Part shown: in pieces, positions 36,847 through 44,546 of the stretch
Numbering within the stretch: the first letter of the stretch is position 1
Layout: each line of letters starts with the position of its first letter
Source of the DNA: Microcella alkalica
GTDB taxonomy: Bacteria > Actinomycetota > Actinomycetes > Actinomycetales > Microbacteriaceae
NCBI RefSeq assembly: GCF_014595885.1
Contig: NZ_JABUKC010000001.1
Span: 806,001-870,000, forward strand
DNA length: 64,000 nt
Direction: 5' to 3'
The notes under the pieces: generated by a model
What the model was told of the DNA's origin: nothing
Seen by the model: only the letters and a program-made list of their open reading frames with translations
Databases searched by the model: none
Made by a program: the position numbers and the translations under genes

Positions 36847-37764
36847 ATGATCACAGCAAGGAACAAGGGCCGGTTCGCGCTCGGCGCGACCGTGGTCGGG
36901 GCGGCATTGGCCCTGGCAGGGTGCGCGTCGGGGGATCCGCTGGACCCCGGTACGGAACCCGGCGACAGCGGCTCCGGCGACACCATCGTCGTCGGCTCGC
37001 AGGCGTACTACTCGAACGAGATCATCGCCGAGATCTACGCGCAGGCGCTCGAGAGCGCCGGCTTCGACGTCGAGCGCAACCTCAACATCGGCCAGCGCGA
37101 CGCGTACATTCCGGCGATCGAGGCCGGCGAGGTCGACCTCTTCCCCGAGTACACCGGCAACCTGCTGCAGTTCTACGTGCCCGACACGACGGCCACCGAG
37201 GCCGACGCGGTGTACGAGGAGCTGCAGGGCGCCGTGCCCGAGGGCCTGCAGGTGCTCGACTACAGCCCCGCGACCGACCAGGACAGCTACAACGTCACGC
37301 GCGAGTTCGCCGAGGCCAACGACCTCACGACGATCGCCGACCTCGCCGGCGTCGAGGGCCTCATCCTCGGCGGCAATCCCGAGCTCGAGGAGCGCCCCTA
37401 CGGCCCGACCGGCCTGCAGGAGGTCTACGGCGTGACGGTCGAGTTCCAGGCGACCGGCGAGACGACCGTCGACGCCCTGCTCGAGGGCGTCGTGAACATC
37501 GCCAACGTCTACAGCGCCGACCCGCGCATCGGCGAGAACGACCTCGTGACCCTGGAGGACCCGGAGGGGCTCTTCCTCGCCTCGAACGTCGTGCCGCTCG
37601 CGAGCGCCGACCTGCCGCAGGAGGCCGTCGACCTCATCAACGAGATCAGCGCCGCCCTCACGCCCGAGGGCCTCGTCGCCCTCAACGTGCAGAGCACGGT
37701 CGACCAGCTGAGCGCCGCCGAGATCGCGGAGGGCTGGCTGACCGAGAACGGGTTCCTCGAGTAG
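36847..37764 (+). CDS. Betaine/choline/carnitine-binding lipoprotein (OpuAC/QAT type)
   Basis: 305 residues from ATG 36847 (GTG 36844 is directly adjacent; AAGGAAG upstream suits either). Signal peptide ends in a lipobox LAGC with the lipidated Cys near residue 23. The mature part has DTIVVGSQAYYSNEIIAEIYAQALESAGFDV, EYTGNLLQFYVPDTTATEADAVYEEL and a late EISAALTPEGLVALN, the QAT substrate-binding fold. It captures a quaternary amine outside the membrane for the two permeases. A very strong terminator follows. Confidence 0.92.
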   Translation: MITARNKGRFALGATVVGAALALAGCASGDPLDPGTEPGDSGSGDTIVVGSQAYYSNEIIAEIYAQALESAGFDVERNLNIGQRDAYIPAIEAGEVDLFPEYTGNLLQFYVPDTTATEADAVYEELQGAVPEGLQVLDYSPATDQDSYNVTREFAEANDLTTIADLAGVEGLILGGNPELEERPYGPTGLQEVYGVTVEFQATGETTVDALLEGVVNIANVYSADPRIGENDLVTLEDPEGLFLASNVVPLASADLPQEAVDLINEISAALTPEGLVALNVQSTVDQLSAAEIAEGWLTENGFLE

Positions 37765-37785
37765 GCGACCCGCGGCATCCACGCC

Positions 37786-37822
37786 ACGACGGGGGCGGAG
37801 CGTCAGGCTCCGCCCCCGTCGT
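37786..37822 (+). terminator. Terminator of the betaine ABC operon
   Basis: A 15-bp perfect stem (37786-37800 with 37808-37822) with a 7-nt loop CGTCAGG. It also lies 40 bases before the convergent DedA stop and may act in both directions. Confidence 0.88.
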
Positions 37823-37862
37823 CATGTGCAGCGGATGCCCGGCGCGGGCCCCGCGCGCCCGC

Positions 37863-38534
37863 TCAGTCCTCCCGCGTGGTCGCGTCGCGATCGCCCGGGT
37901 GGTCGGCGAAGCGCGACGAGTACCGCTCGAGCAGCTTCTTCACGCCCCACACGAGGGCGAGGAAGACGAGGATGATGCCCACGAAGAGGTACGCCGCCCA
38001 GCTGAGCTGGTCGTCGAGCTCGCGGTAGGTGCCCGCGGCGGCGGAGCCGACCGAGACGTAGAGGAACGACCAGATGGTCGACGCCGCCGCGAGCCAGGCG
38101 ATGAACGTGCGGAAGCGCAGGGTCGACATGCCAACGGTGAGCGGTGTGAGCGAGTGCAGCACGGGCAGGAACCGTGAGACGAAGACGGCGATGCCGCCGC
38201 GGTGGTCGAGGAAGTTCTCCGCCCGCACCCAGTTCCTCTCGCCGATGAGGCGGCCCGCTCGCGACCGGCGCAGCCAGGGCCCGATCGTGCGGCCGATCCA
38301 GAACCCGATCGAGCCGCCGGCGAGGGCGCCGACGATGCAGGTGAGCGCGAGGCCGAAGTACTCGGCGGGGGAGTCGACGGCGGTCGAGGCGACGAGCACG
38401 ACGGTGTCGCCCGGCACGACGAGCCCGATGAGCACGCTCGTCTCGAGCATGATGAAGAGCCCGGCGAGCAGCGTGCGCACGACCGGGTCGACGCTCTCGA
38501 CCGTGTCGAGGAGGCCGCCAAGGAGGTCGTTCAC
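37863..38534 (-). CDS. DedA-family membrane protein
   Basis: 223 residues from GTG 38534. Features: GDTVVLVASTAVDSPAEYFG, the reentrant-loop glycines GALAGGSIGFWIGRTIG, and FLDHRGGIAVFVSRFLPVLHSLTPLTVGMSTLRFRTF with the conserved Arg. DedA proteins move phospholipids such as undecaprenyl phosphate across the membrane. Longer starts to 38714 add Arg-rich residues and are unlikely. -10 TAGGCT (minus strand, 38542-38547) is 7 nt before the GTG. Confidence 0.9.
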   Translation of the reverse strand: MNDLLGGLLDTVESVDPVVRTLLAGLFIMLETSVLIGLVVPGDTVVLVASTAVDSPAEYFGLALTCIVGALAGGSIGFWIGRTIGPWLRRSRAGRLIGERNWVRAENFLDHRGGIAVFVSRFLPVLHSLTPLTVGMSTLRFRTFIAWLAAASTIWSFLYVSVGSAAAGTYRELDDQLSWAAYLFVGIILVFLALVWGVKKLLERYSSRFADHPGDRDATTRED

Positions 38535-38541
38535 GAGCGGG

Positions 38542-38547
38542 AGCCTA
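38542..38547 (-). promoter_or_regulatory. -10 TAGGCT, leaderless promoter of dedA-type gene
   Basis: TAGGCT on the minus strand, 7 nt before GTG 38534. Confidence 0.5.
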
Positions 38548-38604
38548 CCCAGCGACCGCCGGTGTGCGCTGAGCGCCAACGCGGCGCGCGCCGCCCGCGA
38601 TCTC

Positions 38605-38618
38605 GGGACCTTCGGCCC
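38605..38618 (+). promoter_or_regulatory. DevR/DosR-like box upstream of cydA
   Basis: GGGACCTTCGGCCC, 24 nt before the -10 TAGGGT. Centre is about 43 nt before the expected transcription start, where DevR-type activators usually bind. Same word and orientation as at 3500 and 56525. Confidence 0.6.
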
Positions 38619-38642
38619 GTGCCCGTCGCGCGACCGTCTTCC

Positions 38643-38648
38643 TAGGGT
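38643..38648 (+). promoter_or_regulatory. -10 TAGGGT of the cyd operon
   Basis: TAGGGT with no clear -35, as expected of an activator-dependent promoter. Start near 38655 leaves a leader of about 38 nt before GTG 38693. Confidence 0.5.
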
Positions 38649-38692
38649 TGAACCGTACCCACCCCTCACTGACGCAAGGCGGTCTGACTCCC

Positions 38693-40099
38693 GTGCTCGA
38701 ATGGCTCGACCCACTCGCCCTCGCCCGCTGGCAGTTCGGTCTCACGACCTTGTACCACTTCCTCTTCGTGCCGCTCACGATCGGCATGGCCCTGCTCGTG
38801 GCCATCCTGCAGACCGCGTGGGTGCGCACGGGCACGCTGAAGTACCTGCACCTGACGCGCCTGTTCGGCCGCATCTTCCTCATCAACTTCGCGATGGGCG
38901 TTGTGACGGGCATCGTGCAGGAGTTCCAGTTCGGCATGAACTGGAGCGACTACTCGCGCTTCGTCGGCGACGTCTTCGGCGCGCCGCTCGCGATGGAGGG
39001 TCTGCTCGCGTTCTTCCTCGAGGCGACTTTCATCGGCCTGTGGATCTTCGGCTGGGACAAGCTGCCGGCGAAGCTGCACCTGCTGTCGATCTGGATGGTG
39101 TCGATCTCCACCGCGATGTCGGCCTACTTCATCCTCGCCGCGAACGCGTTCATGCAGAACCCAGTCGGCTACCAGATCAACGAGATGCGCGGTCGGGCCG
39201 AGCTCACCGACATCGGGGCCGTGCTCACGAATCCGGTCGTGCTCGCGTCGTTCCCGCACACGATCTTCGCCTCGATCATGTTCGCCGCCGTCGTCATCGT
39301 CGCGGTCGCGGCGTATCACCTCTCGCGCGGCCAGTACGACGACACCATGCGCACGGCGCTGAAGTTCGGCGGCGTCGTGAACCTCATCGCCTTCGCCGGC
39401 GTCGCGATCAGCGGCGACCAGCTGAGCCTCGTCATGGTCGCGACCCAGCCCATGAAGATGGCCGCGGCCGAGGCCCTCTACGAGACGGCGGGCCCGGCGA
39501 GCTTCTCGCTCTTCTCGCTCGGCACGCCCGACGGCTCGAACGAGATCTTCTCGGTGCGCGTGCCGTACCTGCTGTCGCTGCTGTCGACCCACACCCTCAC
39601 GGGCGAGGTCGAGGGCATCAACGACCTGCAGGCGCAGTACGCCGAGCAGTGGGGCCCCGGCGACTACACGCCGATCATCTGGGTGACCTACTGGGCCTTC
39701 CGCTGGATGATCGGCCTCGGCGCCCTCGCCGCGCTCATCTCGGCCGTCGGCCTGTGGATCACCCGAGGTGGCCGCCGACCGGCCGGCTGGGCGTGGAAGG
39801 TCGCCATCTGGGCCGCGCCGCTGCCCATGATCGCGAGCCTCGTCGGCTGGATCTTCACCGAGATGGGCCGCCAGCCGTGGCTCGTCTTCGGCCTCATGAA
39901 GACGGAGGACGGCGTCTCACCGAACGTCACGGGCCTCGAGGTGCTCATCTCGCTCGTCGTGTTCACGATCGTCTACGGCGCGCTCGCCGTCGTCGACTTC
40001 CGCCTCATCAAGCGCGCCGCGATCGAGGGCCCGAAGGAGTGGGAGCAGCACTCCGACCCGGACGCCGTCGACCCGCAGAAGCTCGCCACGGTCTACTAG
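38693..40099 (+). CDS. cydA: Cytochrome bd ubiquinol/menaquinol oxidase subunit I
   Basis: 468 residues from GTG 38693, chosen because the family starts shortly before LDLARWQFG (here DPLALARWQFGLTTLYHF); a TTG at 38648 lies inside the -10. Heme ligands: His in LYHFLFVPLTIG and the Glu-rich helix AMEGLLAFFLEATF; the second His-rich region and QMKMAAAEA-like quinol site (QPMKMAAAEALYE) are intact. The Q-loop is short. With CydB it reduces oxygen with high affinity at the membrane. The upstream box suggests induction at low oxygen. Confidence 0.95.
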   Translation: MLEWLDPLALARWQFGLTTLYHFLFVPLTIGMALLVAILQTAWVRTGTLKYLHLTRLFGRIFLINFAMGVVTGIVQEFQFGMNWSDYSRFVGDVFGAPLAMEGLLAFFLEATFIGLWIFGWDKLPAKLHLLSIWMVSISTAMSAYFILAANAFMQNPVGYQINEMRGRAELTDIGAVLTNPVVLASFPHTIFASIMFAAVVIVAVAAYHLSRGQYDDTMRTALKFGGVVNLIAFAGVAISGDQLSLVMVATQPMKMAAAEALYETAGPASFSLFSLGTPDGSNEIFSVRVPYLLSLLSTHTLTGEVEGINDLQAQYAEQWGPGDYTPIIWVTYWAFRWMIGLGALAALISAVGLWITRGGRRPAGWAWKVAIWAAPLPMIASLVGWIFTEMGRQPWLVFGLMKTEDGVSPNVTGLEVLISLVVFTIVYGALAVVDFRLIKRAAIEGPKEWEQHSDPDAVDPQKLATVY

Positions 40100-40108
40100 G
40101 AGCCCCTC

Positions 40109-41128
40109 ATGGATCTCGCATTCCTCTGGTTCGTCATCGTCGGGTTCTTCTTCGTCGGCTACTTCGTGCTCGACGGCTTCGACTTCGGCGTGGGCATGTC
40201 GCTGCCCTTCCTCGGCAAGGACGACACCGACCGCCGGCAGATCATCAACACGATCGGCCCGGTCTGGGATCTCAACGAGACCTGGCTCATCGTCGCCGGC
40301 GCCGCGCTGTTCGCGGCCTTCCCGTACTGGTACGCCACGCTGTTCAGCGGGTTCTACCTCGCGCTGCTGCTGATCCTCGTGGCGCTCATCCTGCGCGGCG
40401 TCTCGTTCGAGTACCGCCATCAGGGCCGCAGCCCGCAGTGGGCGAAGCGCTTCGACCTCATGATCGTCGTCGGCTCGGCCGTACCGGCGTTCCTGTGGGG
40501 TGTCGCCTTCGCCAACATCGTGCAGGGCACGCCGATCGACGAGGCCGGCAACTACACCGGCACGCTGTTCACGCTGCTGAACCCGTACGGCATCCTCGGC
40601 GGGCTCGCGACGCTGCTGCTGTTCTTCACGCACGGCGTGCAGTTCGTCGCGCTCAAGACCGACGGCGAGCTGCGTGAGCGCGCCCGCGCCCTCGCCGGCC
40701 GCTCGGGCATCGTCACGATCGTGGTCGCCGCGGCGTTCCTGGTCTGGACGGTCGTCGCCCACCTCGGGGTCGACCACGCGCCGCTCATCGCCGCCTTCGC
40801 CGCCGCCGCCGCGGTCGCCCTCATCGGTGCGACGGTCGCCAACCGGGTCGGGCGCGAGGGCGTCGCCTTCACCCTCTCGGCCGTCACGACGCTCTTCGCG
40901 GTCGCGACGATCCTCGCGGCCCTGTTCCCGAACGTCATGCCCTCGACGATCGACCCCGCGTTCAGCCTCACGATCGAGAACGCGTCGAGCTCGCAGTACA
41001 CCCTCGAGGTCATGACGTGGGTGGCGGTGTTCATGATCCCGCTCGTGCTGCTCTATCAGGGCTGGACGTACTGGGTCTTCCGCAAGCGGGTCACGCGCGC
41101 CTCGATCCCGGTGGGGGCGGCGCACTGA
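40109..41128 (+). CDS. cydB: Cytochrome bd oxidase subunit II
   Basis: 339 residues, about nine membrane segments. Starts MDLAFLWFVIVGFFFVGYFVLDGFDFGVGM, the family N-terminus with the conserved Asp; GPVWDLNETWLIVAGAALFAAFP and the ILRGVSFEYR motif follow. AGGAG lies 7-8 nt before ATG 40109. Nine bases after cydA. It packs against CydA to complete the oxidase. Confidence 0.96.
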   Translation: MDLAFLWFVIVGFFFVGYFVLDGFDFGVGMSLPFLGKDDTDRRQIINTIGPVWDLNETWLIVAGAALFAAFPYWYATLFSGFYLALLLILVALILRGVSFEYRHQGRSPQWAKRFDLMIVVGSAVPAFLWGVAFANIVQGTPIDEAGNYTGTLFTLLNPYGILGGLATLLLFFTHGVQFVALKTDGELRERARALAGRSGIVTIVVAAAFLVWTVVAHLGVDHAPLIAAFAAAAAVALIGATVANRVGREGVAFTLSAVTTLFAVATILAALFPNVMPSTIDPAFSLTIENASSSQYTLEVMTWVAVFMIPLVLLYQGWTYWVFRKRVTRASIPVGAAH

Positions 41129-42807
41129 AGCCCCTCGACCCGCGCCTGCTGCGCACCGCGTCGGCCGCGAGATCCCTGCTCGCGGTCGGCGCGGCCGTCG
41201 CCGCCCTGCACGTCGCCAGCATCATCGCCTTCTGCTGGTTCGCCGCGCAGAGCATCGCGCGCGTCATCGAGGGCGCGCCGCTGAGCGAGGCGGGGATGCT
41301 CGTGGCGGCGACCGCCGCATCCGTCGTCGTGCGATCGCTCACCCAGGCCGCGCTCGACGCGCTCGCCGCCCGCGGCGCCGCCCGGGTGAAGAGCCAGCTG
41401 CGCCGGCGCGTCATCGAGGCGGTCGACCGCGGTGGCTCGGCGGCGCTCGGGCAGCGGTCGAGCGCGGGCATCGCGACGCTCGTCGGGCAGGGGCTCGACG
41501 CCCTCGACGGCTACGTCGGGCAGTACCTGCCGCAGCTGATCCTCACGGCGGTCGCCACGCCGCTCGTCGTCGCCGCGCTGCTGCTGAGCGACCTCGCCAC
41601 GGGCATCGCCGTCATCGTGACCCTGCCGCTGATCCCGCTGTTCATGGTGCTCATCGGCTGGGCGACGCAGGCGATGCAGCGCTCGCAGTGGCAGGCGCTG
41701 CAGCGGCTCTCGCAGGGCTTCCTCGAGGTCGTGCAGGGCCTGTCGACCCTGACGATCTTCGGCCGGCAGCACCGGCAGTCGGCCCGCATCGAGCGCGTCA
41801 CCGACGACTATCGCGTGCGCACGATGCGCGTGCTGCGGGTGTCGTTCCTGTCGAGCTTCGCGCTCGAGCTCGCCGCGAGCCTGTCGGTCGCGGTCGTCGC
41901 CGTCTCGGTGGGCGTGCGCCTCATCGAGGGCTCGATCCCGTTCGCGCTCGGCCTGTTCGTGCTCATCCTGGCCCCTGAGGCGTACCTGCCGCTGCGCATG
42001 GTCGGTGCTCGCTTCCACGCCGCCGCCGACGGGCTCGCGGCCGCCGAGGAGGTGCTCGACCTGCTGCACGAGGCGGATGCCCGCCCCGACGCCGCCGCGC
42101 CCGTCGCGCCCGCGGCGGCCCGGCCCGGCGAGGCGCACGGCGTCGCCCTCGCGCTCAAGGGCGTGAGCGTCGACCGCGGCGGCGTGCGCGTCGTCGACGG
42201 GCTCGACGCCGCGTGGCGGCGCGGCACGGTCGTCGCGGTGACCGGCTCGAGCGGCACCGGCAAGTCGTCGCTGCTCGCGGCGATCCTCGGCTTCGCGCCG
42301 CACGGCGGCCGCGTGCTGATCGACGGCGTCGCGCTGCCGCCGGATCAGCGACCGGCGCGGCTGGCCTGGGCGGGGCAGCGTCCCGAGCTGACCGCCGGGC
42401 CGCTCGTCGACGTCGTCGCTCTCGGGGAGGCCACGCCCGATGCGGCGCTCGCCGCGCGCGCCCTCGCCCTCGCGGGCGCGATCGACGTGCCCGTCGCGAC
42501 GGTGCTCGGCCCCGCGGGCGCCGGACTCTCCGGCGGCCAGGCGCAGCGCGTCGCGATCGCGCGAGCCCTCTACCGGGCGCTCGCGCATGACCTCGACGTC
42601 GTGCTGCTCGACGAGCCCACGTCGGCGCTCGACGTCGACGCCGAGCGGCGGGTCGTCGACGGCCTGCGCGCGATGGCCGACGCGGGGCGGCTCGTCGTGG
42701 TCGTCACCCACCGACCCGCCGTCGTGGAGGCGGCCGACGAGGTGCTCGACCTGGCCGCGCATCGTGCGGGCGCCCGGGCGACACTGGAGGAGGTGCGGAG
42801 CCGATGA
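41125..42807 (+). CDS. cydD: CydD subunit of the heterodimeric CydDC ABC exporter (probable CTG start)
   Basis: 560 residues if started at CTG 41125. Six membrane segments, then an ATPase domain with Walker A GSSGTGKSS, signature LSGGQAQR and Walker B VVLLDEP. CydDC exports thiols or heme-related compounds needed to build cytochrome bd. Homologs begin MKPLDPRLLR; here the codon at the Met position is CTG, giving LKPLDPRLLR. The only standard in-frame start nearby, GTG 41017, would add 36 residues overlapping cydB by 112 bases. CTGA would overlap the cydB stop just as ATGA does at the other junctions. Confidence 0.9.
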   Translation: MKPLDPRLLRTASAARSLLAVGAAVAALHVASIIAFCWFAAQSIARVIEGAPLSEAGMLVAATAASVVVRSLTQAALDALAARGAARVKSQLRRRVIEAVDRGGSAALGQRSSAGIATLVGQGLDALDGYVGQYLPQLILTAVATPLVVAALLLSDLATGIAVIVTLPLIPLFMVLIGWATQAMQRSQWQALQRLSQGFLEVVQGLSTLTIFGRQHRQSARIERVTDDYRVRTMRVLRVSFLSSFALELAASLSVAVVAVSVGVRLIEGSIPFALGLFVLILAPEAYLPLRMVGARFHAAADGLAAAEEVLDLLHEADARPDAAAPVAPAAARPGEAHGVALALKGVSVDRGGVRVVDGLDAAWRRGTVVAVTGSSGTGKSSLLAAILGFAPHGGRVLIDGVALPPDQRPARLAWAGQRPELTAGPLVDVVALGEATPDAALAARALALAGAIDVPVATVLGPAGAGLSGGQAQRVAIARALYRALAHDLDVVLLDEPTSALDVDAERRVVDGLRAMADAGRLVVVVTHRPAVVEAADEVLDLAAHRAGARATLEEVRSR

Positions 42808-44492
42808 CCGCGACATCGCAGCCCGCCCCGCCCGCCGCCGCGAGCATCCGCCCCGTGCTGCGCGCCGCGCAGCCGCCGCTGCGGGCCGCCGCCCCTGCCC
42901 TCCTGCTCGGCGCCCTCGCCGCCGGGTCGTCGGTCGCGCTGCTCGCGACCGCCTCCTGGCTCATCGCCCGCGCCGCCGAGCAGCCGCCGATCCTCTTCCT
43001 CGGCATGTCGATCGTCGGCGTGCGCGCCTTCGCAATCGGTCGGGCCGTCTTCCGCTACCTCGAGCGCGTCGTTGGCCACGACGCGGCCTTCCGCGCGCTC
43101 GCGGGTCTGCGCGTCAGCGTCTTCCGCCGGCTGCTGCCGGTCGCGCCGGACGGGTTGCGCGGCACGCGCTCCGGCGACGTGCTGACGACCCTCGTGCGCG
43201 ACGTCGACACCCTGCAGGATCTGCCGCTGCGGGTCGTGCAGCCGCTCGTGAGCGCGGCGATCGTCGCCGGCCTCGCCGTCGTCGGCGTCGCCTGGCTGTC
43301 GCCCGTCGCCGCGGCCGTGCTGCTCGTCGGCCTCATCGCGACGACCGCCGCGGCGACCGCCGTGCTGTCGGCGCTCAGTCGCGACGCGGAGCGCCGCATC
43401 GCGCCCCTGCGCGCGGAGCTCGCCGACGCGGTGCTGGAGTACCTCGCCCGGTGGGAGACGCTGCGGGCCTTCGGGGCCGACGCCGCCCGCCGAGAGCGCG
43501 TGCTCGACCTCGACGCACGCCTGCGGCGCGCGCAATCGCGGCAGTCGGCCGCGCAGGGCTCCGTCGCCGCCCTCGTCACGCTGGGCGGCGGGGGGATGCT
43601 CGTCGCGACGTTGCTCGTCGTGCAGCCCGAGCTCGCCGCGGGCGCCCTCACGGGCCCCGAACTTGCCCTGCTCGTGCTCGTGCCGCTCGCGATCGTCGAG
43701 GTCGTCGGCGCTCTGCCCGCCGCGCTCGGCGCCTGGTGGCGCGTGCGCGCGAGCGCCGAGCGGGTGGCCGACGTCGTGCCCGAGTCGGTGCCGGTGGAGA
43801 TCCCCGTCGCGCCGCAGCAGCCGGTGTCGATCGAGGGGCTCGAGCCGAGCATCCGCCTGCGGGGTGTGTCGGCGCGCTGGCCGGGAGCCGCGCGCCCGGC
43901 CCTCGCACCGCTCGACCTCGACCTGCGGCCCGGCGACCGCGTCGTGCTGCACGGGCCGAGCGGCGCCGGCAAGACGACGCTCGCGCACGTGCTCGTGCGG
44001 TTCCTCGAGCACGAGGGGCGCTACGAGCTCGGCGGCGTCGACGTGCGCCGACTGCACCCCGACGATGTGCGGCGGCGCGTGGTGCTGCTCGAGCAGCAGC
44101 CGCACCTGTTCGACGAGTCGATCCGGCAGAACCTGCTGTTCGCGCGCGACACGGCGACCGACGCCGAGCTGCTCGCGGTGCTCGAGCGCGTCGGGCTCGC
44201 CGAGTGGGTCGCCGAGCGCGGCGGGCTCGACGCGCCCGTCGGCGAGCGCGGCCGCCTCGTGTCGGGCGGGCAGGCGCAGCGCCTCGCGCTCGCGCGCGGG
44301 CTGCTGTGCGAGGCGCCCGTGCTCGTGCTCGACGAGCCGACCGCGAACGTCGACCCCGAGCGCGCCGAGGCCGTGCTCGAGCAGCTGCTCGGCGCGGCCA
44401 TCGGCGACGACCGCGCGGTGCTCGTCATCTCGCACGCGCCCGTGCCCTCGCACCTGGTGACGCGACGCGTGCGCCTCGAGCCCGCCCCCTAG
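42804..44492 (+). CDS. cydC: CydC subunit of the CydDC ABC exporter
   Basis: 562 residues, ATG overlapping the cydD stop. Membrane domain with the family motifs LLATASWLIARAAEQPPILFLGMSIVGVRAFAIGRAVFRYLERVVGHDAAF and RDVDTLQDLPLRVVQP; ATPase domain with GPSGAGKTT, VSGGQAQR and VLVLDEP. It pairs with CydD. The TAG stop is also the first three bases of the TAGACT -10 for aspA. Confidence 0.95.
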   Translation: MTATSQPAPPAAASIRPVLRAAQPPLRAAAPALLLGALAAGSSVALLATASWLIARAAEQPPILFLGMSIVGVRAFAIGRAVFRYLERVVGHDAAFRALAGLRVSVFRRLLPVAPDGLRGTRSGDVLTTLVRDVDTLQDLPLRVVQPLVSAAIVAGLAVVGVAWLSPVAAAVLLVGLIATTAAATAVLSALSRDAERRIAPLRAELADAVLEYLARWETLRAFGADAARRERVLDLDARLRRAQSRQSAAQGSVAALVTLGGGGMLVATLLVVQPELAAGALTGPELALLVLVPLAIVEVVGALPAALGAWWRVRASAERVADVVPESVPVEIPVAPQQPVSIEGLEPSIRLRGVSARWPGAARPALAPLDLDLRPGDRVVLHGPSGAGKTTLAHVLVRFLEHEGRYELGGVDVRRLHPDDVRRRVVLLEQQPHLFDESIRQNLLFARDTATDAELLAVLERVGLAEWVAERGGLDAPVGERGRLVSGGQAQRLALARGLLCEAPVLVLDEPTANVDPERAEAVLEQLLGAAIGDDRAVLVISHAPVPSHLVTRRVRLEPAP

Positions 44493-44495
44493 ACT
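44490..44495 (+). promoter_or_regulatory. -10 TAGACT of aspA, overlapping the cydC stop codon
   Basis: TAGACT; its first three bases are the cydC stop. A start near 44502 would give a leader of about 45 nt with AAGGAAGA before the ATG. Confidence 0.5.
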
Positions 44496-44546
44496 GGGAG
44501 GGCCACCGCCACTGCTGTCGGACCCACAAGGAAGAGGCATCCATCC

